DNA from: Dehalococcoidia bacterium
GTDB lineage: Bacteria > Chloroflexota > Dehalococcoidia > GIF9 > AB-539-J10
NCBI GenBank assembly: GCA_030621105.1
Contig: JAUXIH010000045.1
Span: 1 to 7,710 of the forward strand
Direction: 5' to 3'
Length of the DNA: 7,710 nucleotides
In this document: one piece after another, positions 1 to 6,357 of the stretch
Position numbering within the stretch: position 1 is the stretch's first letter
Layout: every line of letters begins with the position of its first letter
Made by a program: the position numbers and the translations under genes
The notes under the pieces: model-generated
Told to the model about the DNA's origin: nothing
The model's input: the letters and a program-made list of their open reading frames with translations, nothing else
Databases searched by the model: none

Positions 1-1
1 C

Positions 2-40
2 ATCCATGACTTCATTGACGAAGGTAAACAAATAAGATAG
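2..40 (+). CDS. Possible 3' end of an upstream gene (partial, uncertain)
   Basis: One forward frame is open from the window edge to a TAG at 38-40 and reads IHDFIDEGKQIR. A second forward frame is also open, to a TAA at 33-35, so the choice between them is not secure. Either tail would end about 17-25 nt before the Shine-Dalgarno of the chorismate mutase gene, which fits an upstream member of the same operon. The fragment is too short to identify. From the pathway context an aromatic amino acid gene would be unsurprising, but that is inference only. Confidence 0.25.
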   Translation: MHDFIDEGKQIR

Positions 41-57
41 GCTATCTGCTTAAAACT

Positions 58-65
58 AAGGAGAA
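58..65 (+). promoter_or_regulatory. Shine-Dalgarno for aroH, deciding a TTG start
   Basis: AAGGAGAA lies 9 nt before the TTG at 75-77. An in-frame TAA at 57-59 immediately precedes it, so the gene cannot start further upstream. No ATG or GTG in this frame lies between that stop and the conserved GIRGA motif, so TTG is the only sensible start. Confidence 0.75.
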
Positions 66-74
66 CTCTGCAAA

Positions 75-440
75 TTGCCGTGTCAAGGTATCAGGGGCGC
101 TATCACAGCTTCCGCAAATACTCGGGAGAGCATAATTGCCGCAACTAAGGAACTGCTTACTGAGATCACTATAGCGAATGATGTCACAGCTAACGATATA
201 GCAGCCGTTTTCTTTACCACCACTCCAGATTTGAATGCCGAGTTCCCTGCAGCAGCAACACGAGAGATGGGATGGCCACATTATCTAGCCTTAATTGATG
301 GCCATGAAATGGATGTCCCTCACAGTCTGCATCGCTGTATCAGAATTTTGATGCTGGTGAACACAGAAAAAACACCAGAACAAATCAAGCATATTTACCT
401 GAAGGAAGCAAAAAGTTTAATATCCAGGAGCACACGATGA
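75..440 (+). CDS. aroH: Chorismate mutase, AroH class (monofunctional)
   Basis: This enzyme converts chorismate to prephenate, the branch point towards phenylalanine and tyrosine. It belongs to the AroH fold, a cytosolic homotrimer with active sites between subunits, and not the helical AroQ fold. At 121 residues it has the family's usual length and aligns with the Bacillus subtilis enzyme without gaps over the catalytic part. The motif GIRGA gives Arg7, TPDL...FPA gives Phe57, then Arg63, Glu78, Arg90 and Tyr108 all fall at the same residue numbers. Lys60 and Cys75 of the Bacillus enzyme are Ala and Asp here; I recall position 75 varying among homologues. The start is TTG behind a good Shine-Dalgarno, giving four residues before GIRGA as in Bacillus. 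Its stop overlaps the DAHP synthase start by 4 nt (ATGA), so the two are probably translationally coupled. Family identity is firm; in vivo flux is inferred. Confidence 0.95.
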   Translation: MPCQGIRGAITASANTRESIIAATKELLTEITIANDVTANDIAAVFFTTTPDLNAEFPAAATREMGWPHYLALIDGHEMDVPHSLHRCIRILMLVNTEKTPEQIKHIYLKEAKSLISRSTR

Positions 441-1477
441 TTGTAGTCATGAAAACTGGCTGTAGCCAAGATGACATCAGCAAAGTTGCTGAGCGTATAG
501 ATGAATCAGGGTTAAAACGTCACATATCACAAGGTATAACACATACTATCATTGGTGTCCTCGGACAGGCCCTTCCCGAATTTCGTGACACGCTAGAACT
601 ACTCCCTGGAGTAGAAGAGGTTATCCTTGTCAGCAAGCCATACAAACTTGCCAGCCGTGAATTCCATCCACAGAATACCACAGTAAACGCAAACGGCATA
701 ACCATTGGTGGTAACGAGATAACCATCATGGCTGGGCCCTGCGCCGTAGAGAGCAAACAGCAAATCCTGAGCACAGCCCGAGCAGTAAAAGCAGCAGGGG
801 CAACTATATTACGGGGCGGAGCATTCAAACCACGAACATCCCCCTATCAATTCCAGGGATTGGGCGAAGAAGGACTAAAGCTGCTCAGCATGGCACGGGA
901 GGAAACAGGAATGCCCATCATCACAGAAGTGATGGCTCCTCATGACGTAGAACTTGTGGCTGAATATGCCGATATACTTCAGGTCGGAGCCAGAAACATG
1001 CAAAATTTCCCCTTGCTGGATAGGGTGGGAAGAATTAAAAAACCAGTGATGCTCAAACGAGGGCTGTCCTCTACCATTCAAGAATGGTTATTGGCTGCCG
1101 AATATATCTTGTCTGAAGGAAATGATCAGGTGATTCTCTGCGAGCGAGGAATCAGAACCTTCGAAACCTACACGCGCAATACTATGGATATCAGTGCCAT
1201 TCCAATAATTAAGAGAGTCAGTCATTTACCCATTATCGCGGATCCCAGTCACGCTACAGGCAAGTGGTACTTGGTAGAGCCACTGGCACTGGCAGCAATA
1301 GCTTCAGGCGCTGATGGCTTACTGATAGAGGTCCACCCCAATCCCGATAAGGCCCTCACAGATGGACCACAATCACTTACTTTCGATAATTTCCAACATC
1401 TCATGTCACTATTACCCCCCATAGCTCAAGCTATCAATAGAGATATCACCAGCTTGAATACAAAAATTAAATCCTAA
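437..1477 (+). CDS. aroF: 3-deoxy-D-arabino-heptulosonate 7-phosphate (DAHP) synthase with N-terminal regulatory domain
   Basis: This enzyme condenses phosphoenolpyruvate with erythrose 4-phosphate, the first step of the shikimate pathway, in the cytosol. The 346 residues form an N-terminal ferredoxin-like domain (about 1-70) followed by the TIM-barrel catalytic domain (about 90-335). This is the layout of the type I-beta enzyme of Thermotoga maritima. The metal ligands Cys102 (in AGPCAVES), His272 (DPSHATG), Glu298 (LLIEVH) and Asp309 match the Thermotoga numbering. GGAFKPRTSPYQFQGLG at about 127-143 is the PEP-binding signature. His29 and Ser31, which I recall as the tyrosine-binding residues of the Thermotoga regulatory domain, are both present, so feedback inhibition by Tyr (and perhaps Phe) is likely. 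The ATG follows AGGAG at 426-430 by 6 nt. It overlaps aroH upstream and ends 4 nt before ribF. The symbol is generic; aroG would be equally acceptable. Confidence 0.96.
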   Translation: MIVVMKTGCSQDDISKVAERIDESGLKRHISQGITHTIIGVLGQALPEFRDTLELLPGVEEVILVSKPYKLASREFHPQNTTVNANGITIGGNEITIMAGPCAVESKQQILSTARAVKAAGATILRGGAFKPRTSPYQFQGLGEEGLKLLSMAREETGMPIITEVMAPHDVELVAEYADILQVGARNMQNFPLLDRVGRIKKPVMLKRGLSSTIQEWLLAAEYILSEGNDQVILCERGIRTFETYTRNTMDISAIPIIKRVSHLPIIADPSHATGKWYLVEPLALAAIASGADGLLIEVHPNPDKALTDGPQSLTFDNFQHLMSLLPPIAQAINRDITSLNTKIKS

Positions 1478-1481
1478 CCTT

Positions 1482-2411
1482 ATGCACATTGAACAAGAGT
1501 TAGCCAACATACATGTGGAAGGCGAAACACTCCTTACTGTCGGTGTCTTTGACGGGATACATCTGGGGCATCAGTACTTGCTCAGGACACTGATTCAGCA
1601 AGCCGAGCAGAAATCTTTGACCAGCGGCGTCGTCACCTTCAACCCCCACCCCCAATCTATTTTGCATCCTCAGGAACAAGCCCCATGGATAATAACCATG
1701 GAAGACCGAATCAAACTGCTGCAGCAGATGAATGTCAAGATAATAGCTGTATTGTCCTTCACTCATAAACTGGCAGAACTCAGTGCCAAGGAATTCGTCC
1801 ACATTCTACAGCAGCATCTTAAGATGAGAGGATTGATAGTTGGCCCCAACTCTAGTTTAGGGAGAAAACGCGAAGGCAACGCTGAGTTGCTACACTCGCT
1901 AGGAGACCAAATGGGGTTTACCGTAGATATCGTGCCGCCATTCACTATAGATGGAAAAACAGTGAGCAGCACAGCTATTCGCCAGTCTCTATCCCAGGGA
2001 GATGTGGCTACAGTGAAGAAGCTAATGGGCCATGCTTTCACTGTCAATGGCAAAGTTGTCTCAGCAAATAAACGAGGTTATAAATTAGGATTCCCAACTG
2101 CTAATTTAGATGTGGCGCCAAATCGGGCTTTACCATGTAATGGCGTCTACGCTACCATTTCCCATGTAGATGGCAAACAATTCGCTTCCGCCACCAATAT
2201 TGGCACCCAGCCTACGTTTGGAGATGGTCAAATCCAGATGGAGACCCACCTCGTCGGTTACAAGGGAAATTTACTGGGTAAAAGTCTAGAGGTAACATTC
2301 GTACAGAGACTTAGAGATGAGAAACAGTTTGCCTCCCCACAGGAGTTACAAATCCAAATTATGAAAGACATTGAACAGGTGAAGATAGTGGAAAGAAGGA
2401 AAGCACAGTGA
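1482..2411 (+). CDS. ribF: Bifunctional riboflavin kinase / FMN adenylyltransferase (FAD synthetase)
   Basis: This enzyme phosphorylates riboflavin to FMN and then adenylylates FMN to FAD. The 309 residues are typical for prokaryotic RibF. The N-terminal nucleotidyltransferase domain (about 1-170) shows GVFDGIHLGH at 21-30, with the HxGH-type nucleotide-binding site, and SSTAIR at 162-167. The C-terminal kinase domain (about 183-305) shows GFPTAN at 203-208, NGVYA at 220-224, NIGTQPTFG at 239-247 and the candidate catalytic Glu254 in METH. The usual G(F/P)DFRFG segment reads GPNSSLG (121-127) here, a mild divergence. The start is 4 nt after the aroF stop and I see no Shine-Dalgarno before it, so expression probably depends on ribosomes finishing aroF. 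A later in-frame GTG (codon 12) is possible but would also have a weak site. The last 4 nt overlap tyrS. Confidence 0.95.
   Translation: MHIEQELANIHVEGETLLTVGVFDGIHLGHQYLLRTLIQQAEQKSLTSGVVTFNPHPQSILHPQEQAPWIITMEDRIKLLQQMNVKIIAVLSFTHKLAELSAKEFVHILQQHLKMRGLIVGPNSSLGRKREGNAELLHSLGDQMGFTVDIVPPFTIDGKTVSSTAIRQSLSQGDVATVKKLMGHAFTVNGKVVSANKRGYKLGFPTANLDVAPNRALPCNGVYATISHVDGKQFASATNIGTQPTFGDGQIQMETHLVGYKGNLLGKSLEVTFVQRLRDEKQFASPQELQIQIMKDIEQVKIVERRKAQ
2396..2403 (+). promoter_or_regulatory. Shine-Dalgarno for tyrS, supporting the GTG start
   Basis: The purine run AAGGAAAG sits inside the last ribF codons. Its AAGGA core ends 7 nt before the GTG at 2408. This favours initiation at the GTG in the GTGA overlap with the ribF stop, and no in-frame ATG occurs nearby. 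Confidence 0.6.
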
Positions 2412-3616
2412 ACAGTGAAAGATACTCTCACATATTGAAACACGGTGTAGCTGAGATTATTTCTGAGCGAGAAATAATACGGCAGTTACAATCAGGAAGA
2501 CAACTGGTATTGAAACAAGGCTTTGATCCCAGTGCCCCTGATATACATTTGGGACATGTGGTTGGCCTGCGCAAATTACGCCAGTTCCAAGAACTGGGGC
2601 ACAAGATTGTCCTTATCGTTGGTGATTGGACTGCGCGAATTGGAGATCCCAGCGGTAAATCCATTACTCGCCCGATGCTGACCCCAAGAGAAATTAAAAC
2701 CAACGCCCAGACCTACATGAAACAATTCTTCAAAGTAGTGGACAAAGATAAAACCCAGGTAATGTGGCAAAGTGAATGGTATGATAATTTTTCTCTGGAT
2801 GATATCATCAAACTGACCAGCAAATTTACAGTAGCGCAACTTCTTGCAAGGGAAGATTTCAATCAACGATATACTGCTGGGAATCCCATCTATCTAACCG
2901 AAATGCTCTATCCCCTGCTCCAGGGCTATGACTCGGTTGCCATCAGATCAGATATTGAATTCGGCGGCATCGATCAAAAATTTAACTGCCTCTTGGGCAG
3001 AGATTTACAGCAAATGTTGGAACAGGCTCCACAACAAGTTTTCCTCGTCCCCCTCCTGATTGGCACTGACGGCAGCCAAAAGATGAGCAAGAGCCTGCAC
3101 AACCAGATAGGCATTGATGAGCCACCTGGAGAAATGTACGGGAAGGTGATGTCCCTCCCTGATTCTCTCATCCTTGATTACTTTAAGTTAACTACCGATG
3201 TTTCCGACAAGGAAATTGCTGAGTACCAGGAGCAGTTAAAGACACACTCAGTCAACCCGATGAATATAAAAAAACGCCTAGCTCATAACATCGTGAACCA
3301 GTTTCACGGTAAACAAGCTGCTAATAAAGCAGAGCAAAGTTTCACCAAGATATTCCAGCGAAGAGAATTGCCTGAAGAAGTTCCTGAATATAGCTTTGCC
3401 GCTAGCTATACTCAAAACGAGCTATATCATGTTAATATCACATCTACTTTGCTCCGCGAAGGCATAGTGAAAAGCAATAGTGAATTGAGGCGGCTTATAG
3501 CACAGGGAGCAATTGAGCTGGATGGTATAAAGATTAACAATAATATTATCAGTGTTCGCAATGGCAGTATCCTCAAAGTAGGAAAGCATAACTTTATAAA
3601 AATAGCAGTTAAGTAG
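2408..3616 (+). CDS. tyrS: Tyrosyl-tRNA synthetase, TyrZ-like type
   Basis: This class I aminoacyl-tRNA synthetase charges tRNA-Tyr. The 402 residues contain the class signatures HLGH (47-50) and KMSKS (225-229). The tyrosine-pocket region includes KQGFDPSAPDIHLGH, GDWTARIGDPSGKS (72-85), YPLLQGYD (168-175) and EFGGIDQKFN (184-193). The run GFDP..PDIHLGH together with GGIDQKFN marks the second bacterial TyrRS group (TyrZ-like) and not the group of Geobacillus TyrS. An S4-type RNA-binding domain occupies roughly the last 60 residues (LLREGIVKSNSELRRLI to the end). It starts at GTG overlapping the ribF stop, so it belongs to the same transcript. I see no T-box leader or other dedicated tyrosine-responsive element, and there is no room for one upstream. 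It is the last gene of the aromatic/FAD operon. Confidence 0.96.
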   Translation: MNSERYSHILKHGVAEIISEREIIRQLQSGRQLVLKQGFDPSAPDIHLGHVVGLRKLRQFQELGHKIVLIVGDWTARIGDPSGKSITRPMLTPREIKTNAQTYMKQFFKVVDKDKTQVMWQSEWYDNFSLDDIIKLTSKFTVAQLLAREDFNQRYTAGNPIYLTEMLYPLLQGYDSVAIRSDIEFGGIDQKFNCLLGRDLQQMLEQAPQQVFLVPLLIGTDGSQKMSKSLHNQIGIDEPPGEMYGKVMSLPDSLILDYFKLTTDVSDKEIAEYQEQLKTHSVNPMNIKKRLAHNIVNQFHGKQAANKAEQSFTKIFQRRELPEEVPEYSFAASYTQNELYHVNITSTLLREGIVKSNSELRRLIAQGAIELDGIKINNNIISVRNGSILKVGKHNFIKIAVK

Positions 3617-3651
3617 AGTTGTTAACACATATCAATAACAATTAACGACTC
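3616..3651 (+). repeat. Imperfect inverted repeat in the tyrS-aminotransferase gap
   Basis: GAGTTGTTAA (3616-3625) and TTAACGACTC (3642-3651) form a 10-bp dyad around a 16-nt spacer. All pairs are Watson-Crick except one G-U (U3620-G3647). It begins at the last base of the tyrS stop. It is AT-rich and has no immediate U-run; five Ts occur only at 3664-3668, so it is not a classical intrinsic terminator. It could be a weak terminator hairpin or an operator for the serine genes. The sequence alone does not decide. Confidence 0.5.
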
Positions 3652-3712
3652 AGAAATATAAAATTTTTACCATGTTGCCAAAATGATGGAAGGTTAAGGA
3701 GGAGTAACAATC
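3617..3712 (+). promoter_or_regulatory. Intergenic region likely carrying the serine-module promoter
   Basis: This 96-nt gap is the only sizeable one between same-strand genes here, so a promoter for the aminotransferase-serA pair is expected. A -10-like TATAAA (3657-3662), overlapping TAAAAT (3659-3664), is present. I find no good -35 at 16-18 nt upstream, so the promoter assignment is weak. The inverted repeat lies just upstream of the AT-rich stretch. Confidence 0.3.
3696..3704 (+). promoter_or_regulatory. Strong Shine-Dalgarno of the aminotransferase gene
   Basis: AAGGAGGAG, preceded by T, is close to a perfect match to the anti-Shine-Dalgarno and lies 8-10 nt before the ATG at 3713. It is the strongest ribosome-binding site in the window. 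That fits the first gene of a transcription unit that cannot rely on translational coupling. Confidence 0.8.
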
Positions 3713-4798
3713 ATGCAGCTACGTATCCCAGGGCCAACACCCTGCCCGCCAGAGGTTCTTCAGGCAATGAGCAAACAGATGATCAACCACCGGGGCAAGG
3801 AATTCGAGGGCATTCTCAACTCAATAACCACAGGATTACAGCAGGTATTCCAAACGAAGGGAGATGTCCTAACGCTAACAACATCAGGTACAGGTGGTTT
3901 GGAAGCAGCCATTGTTAATACACTATCCCCTGGGGATAAAGTGCTCGCCGTTTCCATTGGAGTTTTCGGTGACCGCTTTGTTGATATCGCCAAGCAATTT
4001 GGAGTGACAGTCAAATATTTGGGCTTTGAATGGGGAAAGGCAGCCGATCCCCAAGCTATACACAATGCCTTGGAGGCAGACCCACAAATCAAAGCGGTGT
4101 TAATAACCCATAACGAGACCTCCACAGGCGTAACCAACAATCTGAAGGAAATAGCTCCTATAGTTAAGGGACTTGAGAAACTCCTTATAGTCGATGCTGT
4201 AAGTAGCCTGGGCTGCATTGACTTGCCTGTAGATAACTTACGCTGTGACGTAGTAGTAACTGCTTCCCAAAAAGGATGGATGGTCCCACCAGGGCTAGCA
4301 ATGGTTAGTATAAGCGATGAGGCATGGAAAGCTCACGCCCATGCCAGCATACCACGCTATTACATGGACTTCACCAAAGCAAAGGACTTTCTGGTAAAGC
4401 GGGGTGGGCAAACTCCATGGACCCCTGTTGTTTCTGTATGTTACGCACTCGATGTGGCACTGGGGTTAATGCTTCACGATGGACTTGCCAATATATTCAA
4501 CAGGCATGCCCGGCTAGCTCAAATGATGAGAGAGGGTGTCAAATCGTTGGGATTATCACTTTTTGCCGATGAGAACTACGCCTCCAACACTGTGACAGCA
4601 GTGAAAGCCGATAAGAAATTCAATGCCGCTAAGCTAGTACAAGTTCTTAGAGATGAGTATGATGTGGCCATTGCCGGGGGGCAGGGAAAGCTAAAGGGAG
4701 AGATCATTCGCGTCGCTCATCTGGGCTGGGTTACGGATAAGGATATAGAAGCAGTATTACAGGCCTTGGCTAAAGCTTTACCAAGGAGTCTAGCTTGA
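3713..4798 (+). CDS. Class V aminotransferase, alanine-glyoxylate/serine-pyruvate (AGT) family; probable phosphoserine-forming transaminase
   Basis: A PLP-dependent fold-type I aminotransferase of 361 residues, full length for the family. Visible signatures are the N-terminal PGPTPCPPEV (6-15), the phosphate-binding TTSGTGGLEA (56-65), HNETSTGV (133-140), Asp161 in IVDAVSS contacting the PLP ring nitrogen, the Schiff-base Lys187 in ASQKGWMVPPG, and Arg333 in IIRVAHLGW for the substrate carboxylate. Members of this family are often named alanine-glyoxylate or serine-pyruvate aminotransferase, or historically soluble hydrogenase subunit. Its stop overlaps the serA start. From that coupling I infer that it takes 3-phosphohydroxypyruvate to phosphoserine in place of SerC, as suggested for other serA-linked AGT homologues. 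Serine-glyoxylate or alanine-glyoxylate exchange remains possible. The family is certain; the substrate is not. Confidence 0.93.
   Translation: MQLRIPGPTPCPPEVLQAMSKQMINHRGKEFEGILNSITTGLQQVFQTKGDVLTLTTSGTGGLEAAIVNTLSPGDKVLAVSIGVFGDRFVDIAKQFGVTVKYLGFEWGKAADPQAIHNALEADPQIKAVLITHNETSTGVTNNLKEIAPIVKGLEKLLIVDAVSSLGCIDLPVDNLRCDVVVTASQKGWMVPPGLAMVSISDEAWKAHAHASIPRYYMDFTKAKDFLVKRGGQTPWTPVVSVCYALDVALGLMLHDGLANIFNRHARLAQMMREGVKSLGLSLFADENYASNTVTAVKADKKFNAAKLVQVLRDEYDVAIAGGQGKLKGEIIRVAHLGWVTDKDIEAVLQALAKALPRSLA
4783..4788 (+). promoter_or_regulatory. Shine-Dalgarno for serA, deciding a TTG start
   Basis: AAGGAG lies within the final aminotransferase codons and 6 nt before the TTG at 4795. The protein from this TTG begins directly with the conserved first beta strand (KILVADPI), so no later start is plausible. 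Confidence 0.75.
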
Positions 4799-6357
4799 AA
4801 ATCTTAGTTGCTGATCCCATTGCTACAAAAGGAGTTGACCTTCTCAAACAGCATGCTGATGTCATCACAAAGTTCGAGCTGCAGCTTGATGAACTCAAGA
4901 CAATAATCAGTGACTGTGATGCCGTAATAGTACGCAGTCAAACCAAAATTCCCCTTGAGGTGATCAACTGCGGTAAAAACCTCAAAGTGATCGGCCGCGC
5001 AGGAGTAGGCATAGATAACATCGATGTTGATGCCGCAACCAAAAAGGGAATAACAGTGGTCAATGCGCCGACTGCCAACACCGTGTCCGCTGCAGAACAT
5101 ACCATGGGACTAATGCTCGCTCTAGCACGCAATATTCCCCTGGCAAACAGCCAGTTAAAATCAGGCTTATGGCAAAGGGAGGAACTAACAGGTGTCGAGC
5201 TCAGGGGCAAGACTTTGGGAATCCTCGGCTTGGGCAATGTTGGCTCAGAAGTAGCAAAGCGAGCTCAATCCTTCGAAATGAATATTATCGCCTATGACCC
5301 TTTTATATCTCCCAGCTATGCCAGCAACATCCATGTAAGCCTAGTCCCCTTCAACCAGATTCTAGAGCAATCTGACTTCATTACGTTCCACATGCCAGTC
5401 ACTCCTTCCACTGATAATTTAATCGGCCCCAAGGAGCTGGCAAAATTAAAGCCGTCGGCTCGAATCATAAACTGCGCCAGGGGTAAATTAGTTGATGAGA
5501 AAGCAGTGCTTAAAGCAATCCAAGAAGGAAAGCTAGCTGGTGCTGCTTTTGATGTTTTTCGCAGTGAGCCACTGACGGACAGCCCTCTATTTCAGGAAGA
5601 TAAAATAGTGGTCACCCCACATCTCGGAGCTTCCACTGTGGAAGCTCAGGCAGGAGCTGCAATAGATGTTGCTGAGCAAGTGATAGCAGTGCTCCAAGGC
5701 AAACCCAGCAGGTATACCATCAATGCCCCTCACATATCTCCTGAACTAATGCCATTTATCAGAGCCGCACTAGCAGCAGGCAATCTTGCCAGTCAACTAA
5801 TGGAGGGTCAGGTCCACTCATTACACATCAAGTACAGCGGCGAGATGACAAAATATGATTGTGGCCCTATAAAAACAGCAGCTATAAGCGGATTTTTGCA
5901 GGGTGGAATTGAAGAGCGAATTAACATGGTCAATGCCAATCTTATCGCTAGCCAACGAGGTTTGAAGATTAGTGAAGAAAAAGAGGAGGCTTGTTCCAAC
6001 TATGCCAATTTACTCACATTGCAGGTCACTACTGATTCCGGGGCGACTACAATATCAAGCACTATCAGGGATAACACTACCCATATTGTCCAAATAAATA
6101 ATTTCTGGATAGATATCATGCCCACTGGAGGATACTTCCTGCTTTGTTATCACCATGATCACCCGGGCCTCATTGGTGCCATCGGAAACATCACGGGCAA
6201 GGCCAATGTAAACATCAGCGCCATGCACTTGAGCCGGCTACAACTCAGAGGATCAGCACTTGCAATTCTGGCCTTGGATGAAGCACTTACTGAGGAACAG
6301 AACCAAGAAGTTGCTGCTTTACCGGAAGTTTACTCTGCCAAAACAGTGAAACTTTAG
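4795..6357 (+). CDS. serA: D-3-phosphoglycerate dehydrogenase, long form with ASB and ACT domains
   Basis: This enzyme oxidises 3-phosphoglycerate to 3-phosphohydroxypyruvate with NAD, the first step of serine synthesis. The 520 residues match the long (Mycobacterium/Bacillus) type, not the shorter E. coli form. Domain order is substrate-binding (about 1-98 and 284-312), Rossmann NAD-binding (about 99-283, GLGNVG at 145-150, Asp168 after the second strand), intervening ASB domain (about 315-440) and ACT domain (about 447-520). The catalytic set is Arg229 (CARG), Glu258 (SEP) and His276 (PHLGAS). In the ACT domain Asp455 and Asn473 align with serine-binding residues I recall from the mycobacterial enzyme. 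The third, a Tyr, is His453 here, so serine inhibition is likely but perhaps altered. It starts at TTG in a TTGA overlap with the aminotransferase stop. Its end overlaps the oppositely oriented DUF1015 gene by 4 nt. Confidence 0.97.
   Translation: MKILVADPIATKGVDLLKQHADVITKFELQLDELKTIISDCDAVIVRSQTKIPLEVINCGKNLKVIGRAGVGIDNIDVDAATKKGITVVNAPTANTVSAAEHTMGLMLALARNIPLANSQLKSGLWQREELTGVELRGKTLGILGLGNVGSEVAKRAQSFEMNIIAYDPFISPSYASNIHVSLVPFNQILEQSDFITFHMPVTPSTDNLIGPKELAKLKPSARIINCARGKLVDEKAVLKAIQEGKLAGAAFDVFRSEPLTDSPLFQEDKIVVTPHLGASTVEAQAGAAIDVAEQVIAVLQGKPSRYTINAPHISPELMPFIRAALAAGNLASQLMEGQVHSLHIKYSGEMTKYDCGPIKTAAISGFLQGGIEERINMVNANLIASQRGLKISEEKEEACSNYANLLTLQVTTDSGATTISSTIRDNTTHIVQINNFWIDIMPTGGYFLLCYHHDHPGLIGAIGNITGKANVNISAMHLSRLQLRGSALAILALDEALTEEQNQEVAALPEVYSAKTVKL

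Noticed and set aside
42..281. 79-codon minus-strand frame opposite aroH
   Set aside because: The plus strand encodes chorismate mutase with all catalytic residues. The antisense product is a cysteine-rich string with no sensible motif.
2408..2411. GTGA overlap as a sign of a ribF-tyrS frameshift or fusion
   Set aside because: Both proteins are full length with intact domains, and the overlap is ordinary translational coupling.
3619..3647. TTGTTA as a -35 paired with a -10 near 3642
   Set aside because: At 17-nt spacing the -10 position reads TTAACG, a poor match, and both boxes fall inside the inverted repeat.
3672..3697. Tiny leader ORFs (MLPK and MMEG) before the aminotransferase
   Set aside because: They are four codons each with no ribosome site and no run of regulatory codons, so there is no case for an attenuation leader.
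3760..4218. 152-codon open frame on the minus strand inside the aminotransferase gene
   Set aside because: It is antisense to a full-length, motif-complete aminotransferase, shows no recognisable family features and is best explained as a shadow of that gene's codon use.
4324..4572. 82-codon plus-strand frame inside the aminotransferase
   Set aside because: It is an out-of-frame reading of a conserved gene without its own ribosome site.
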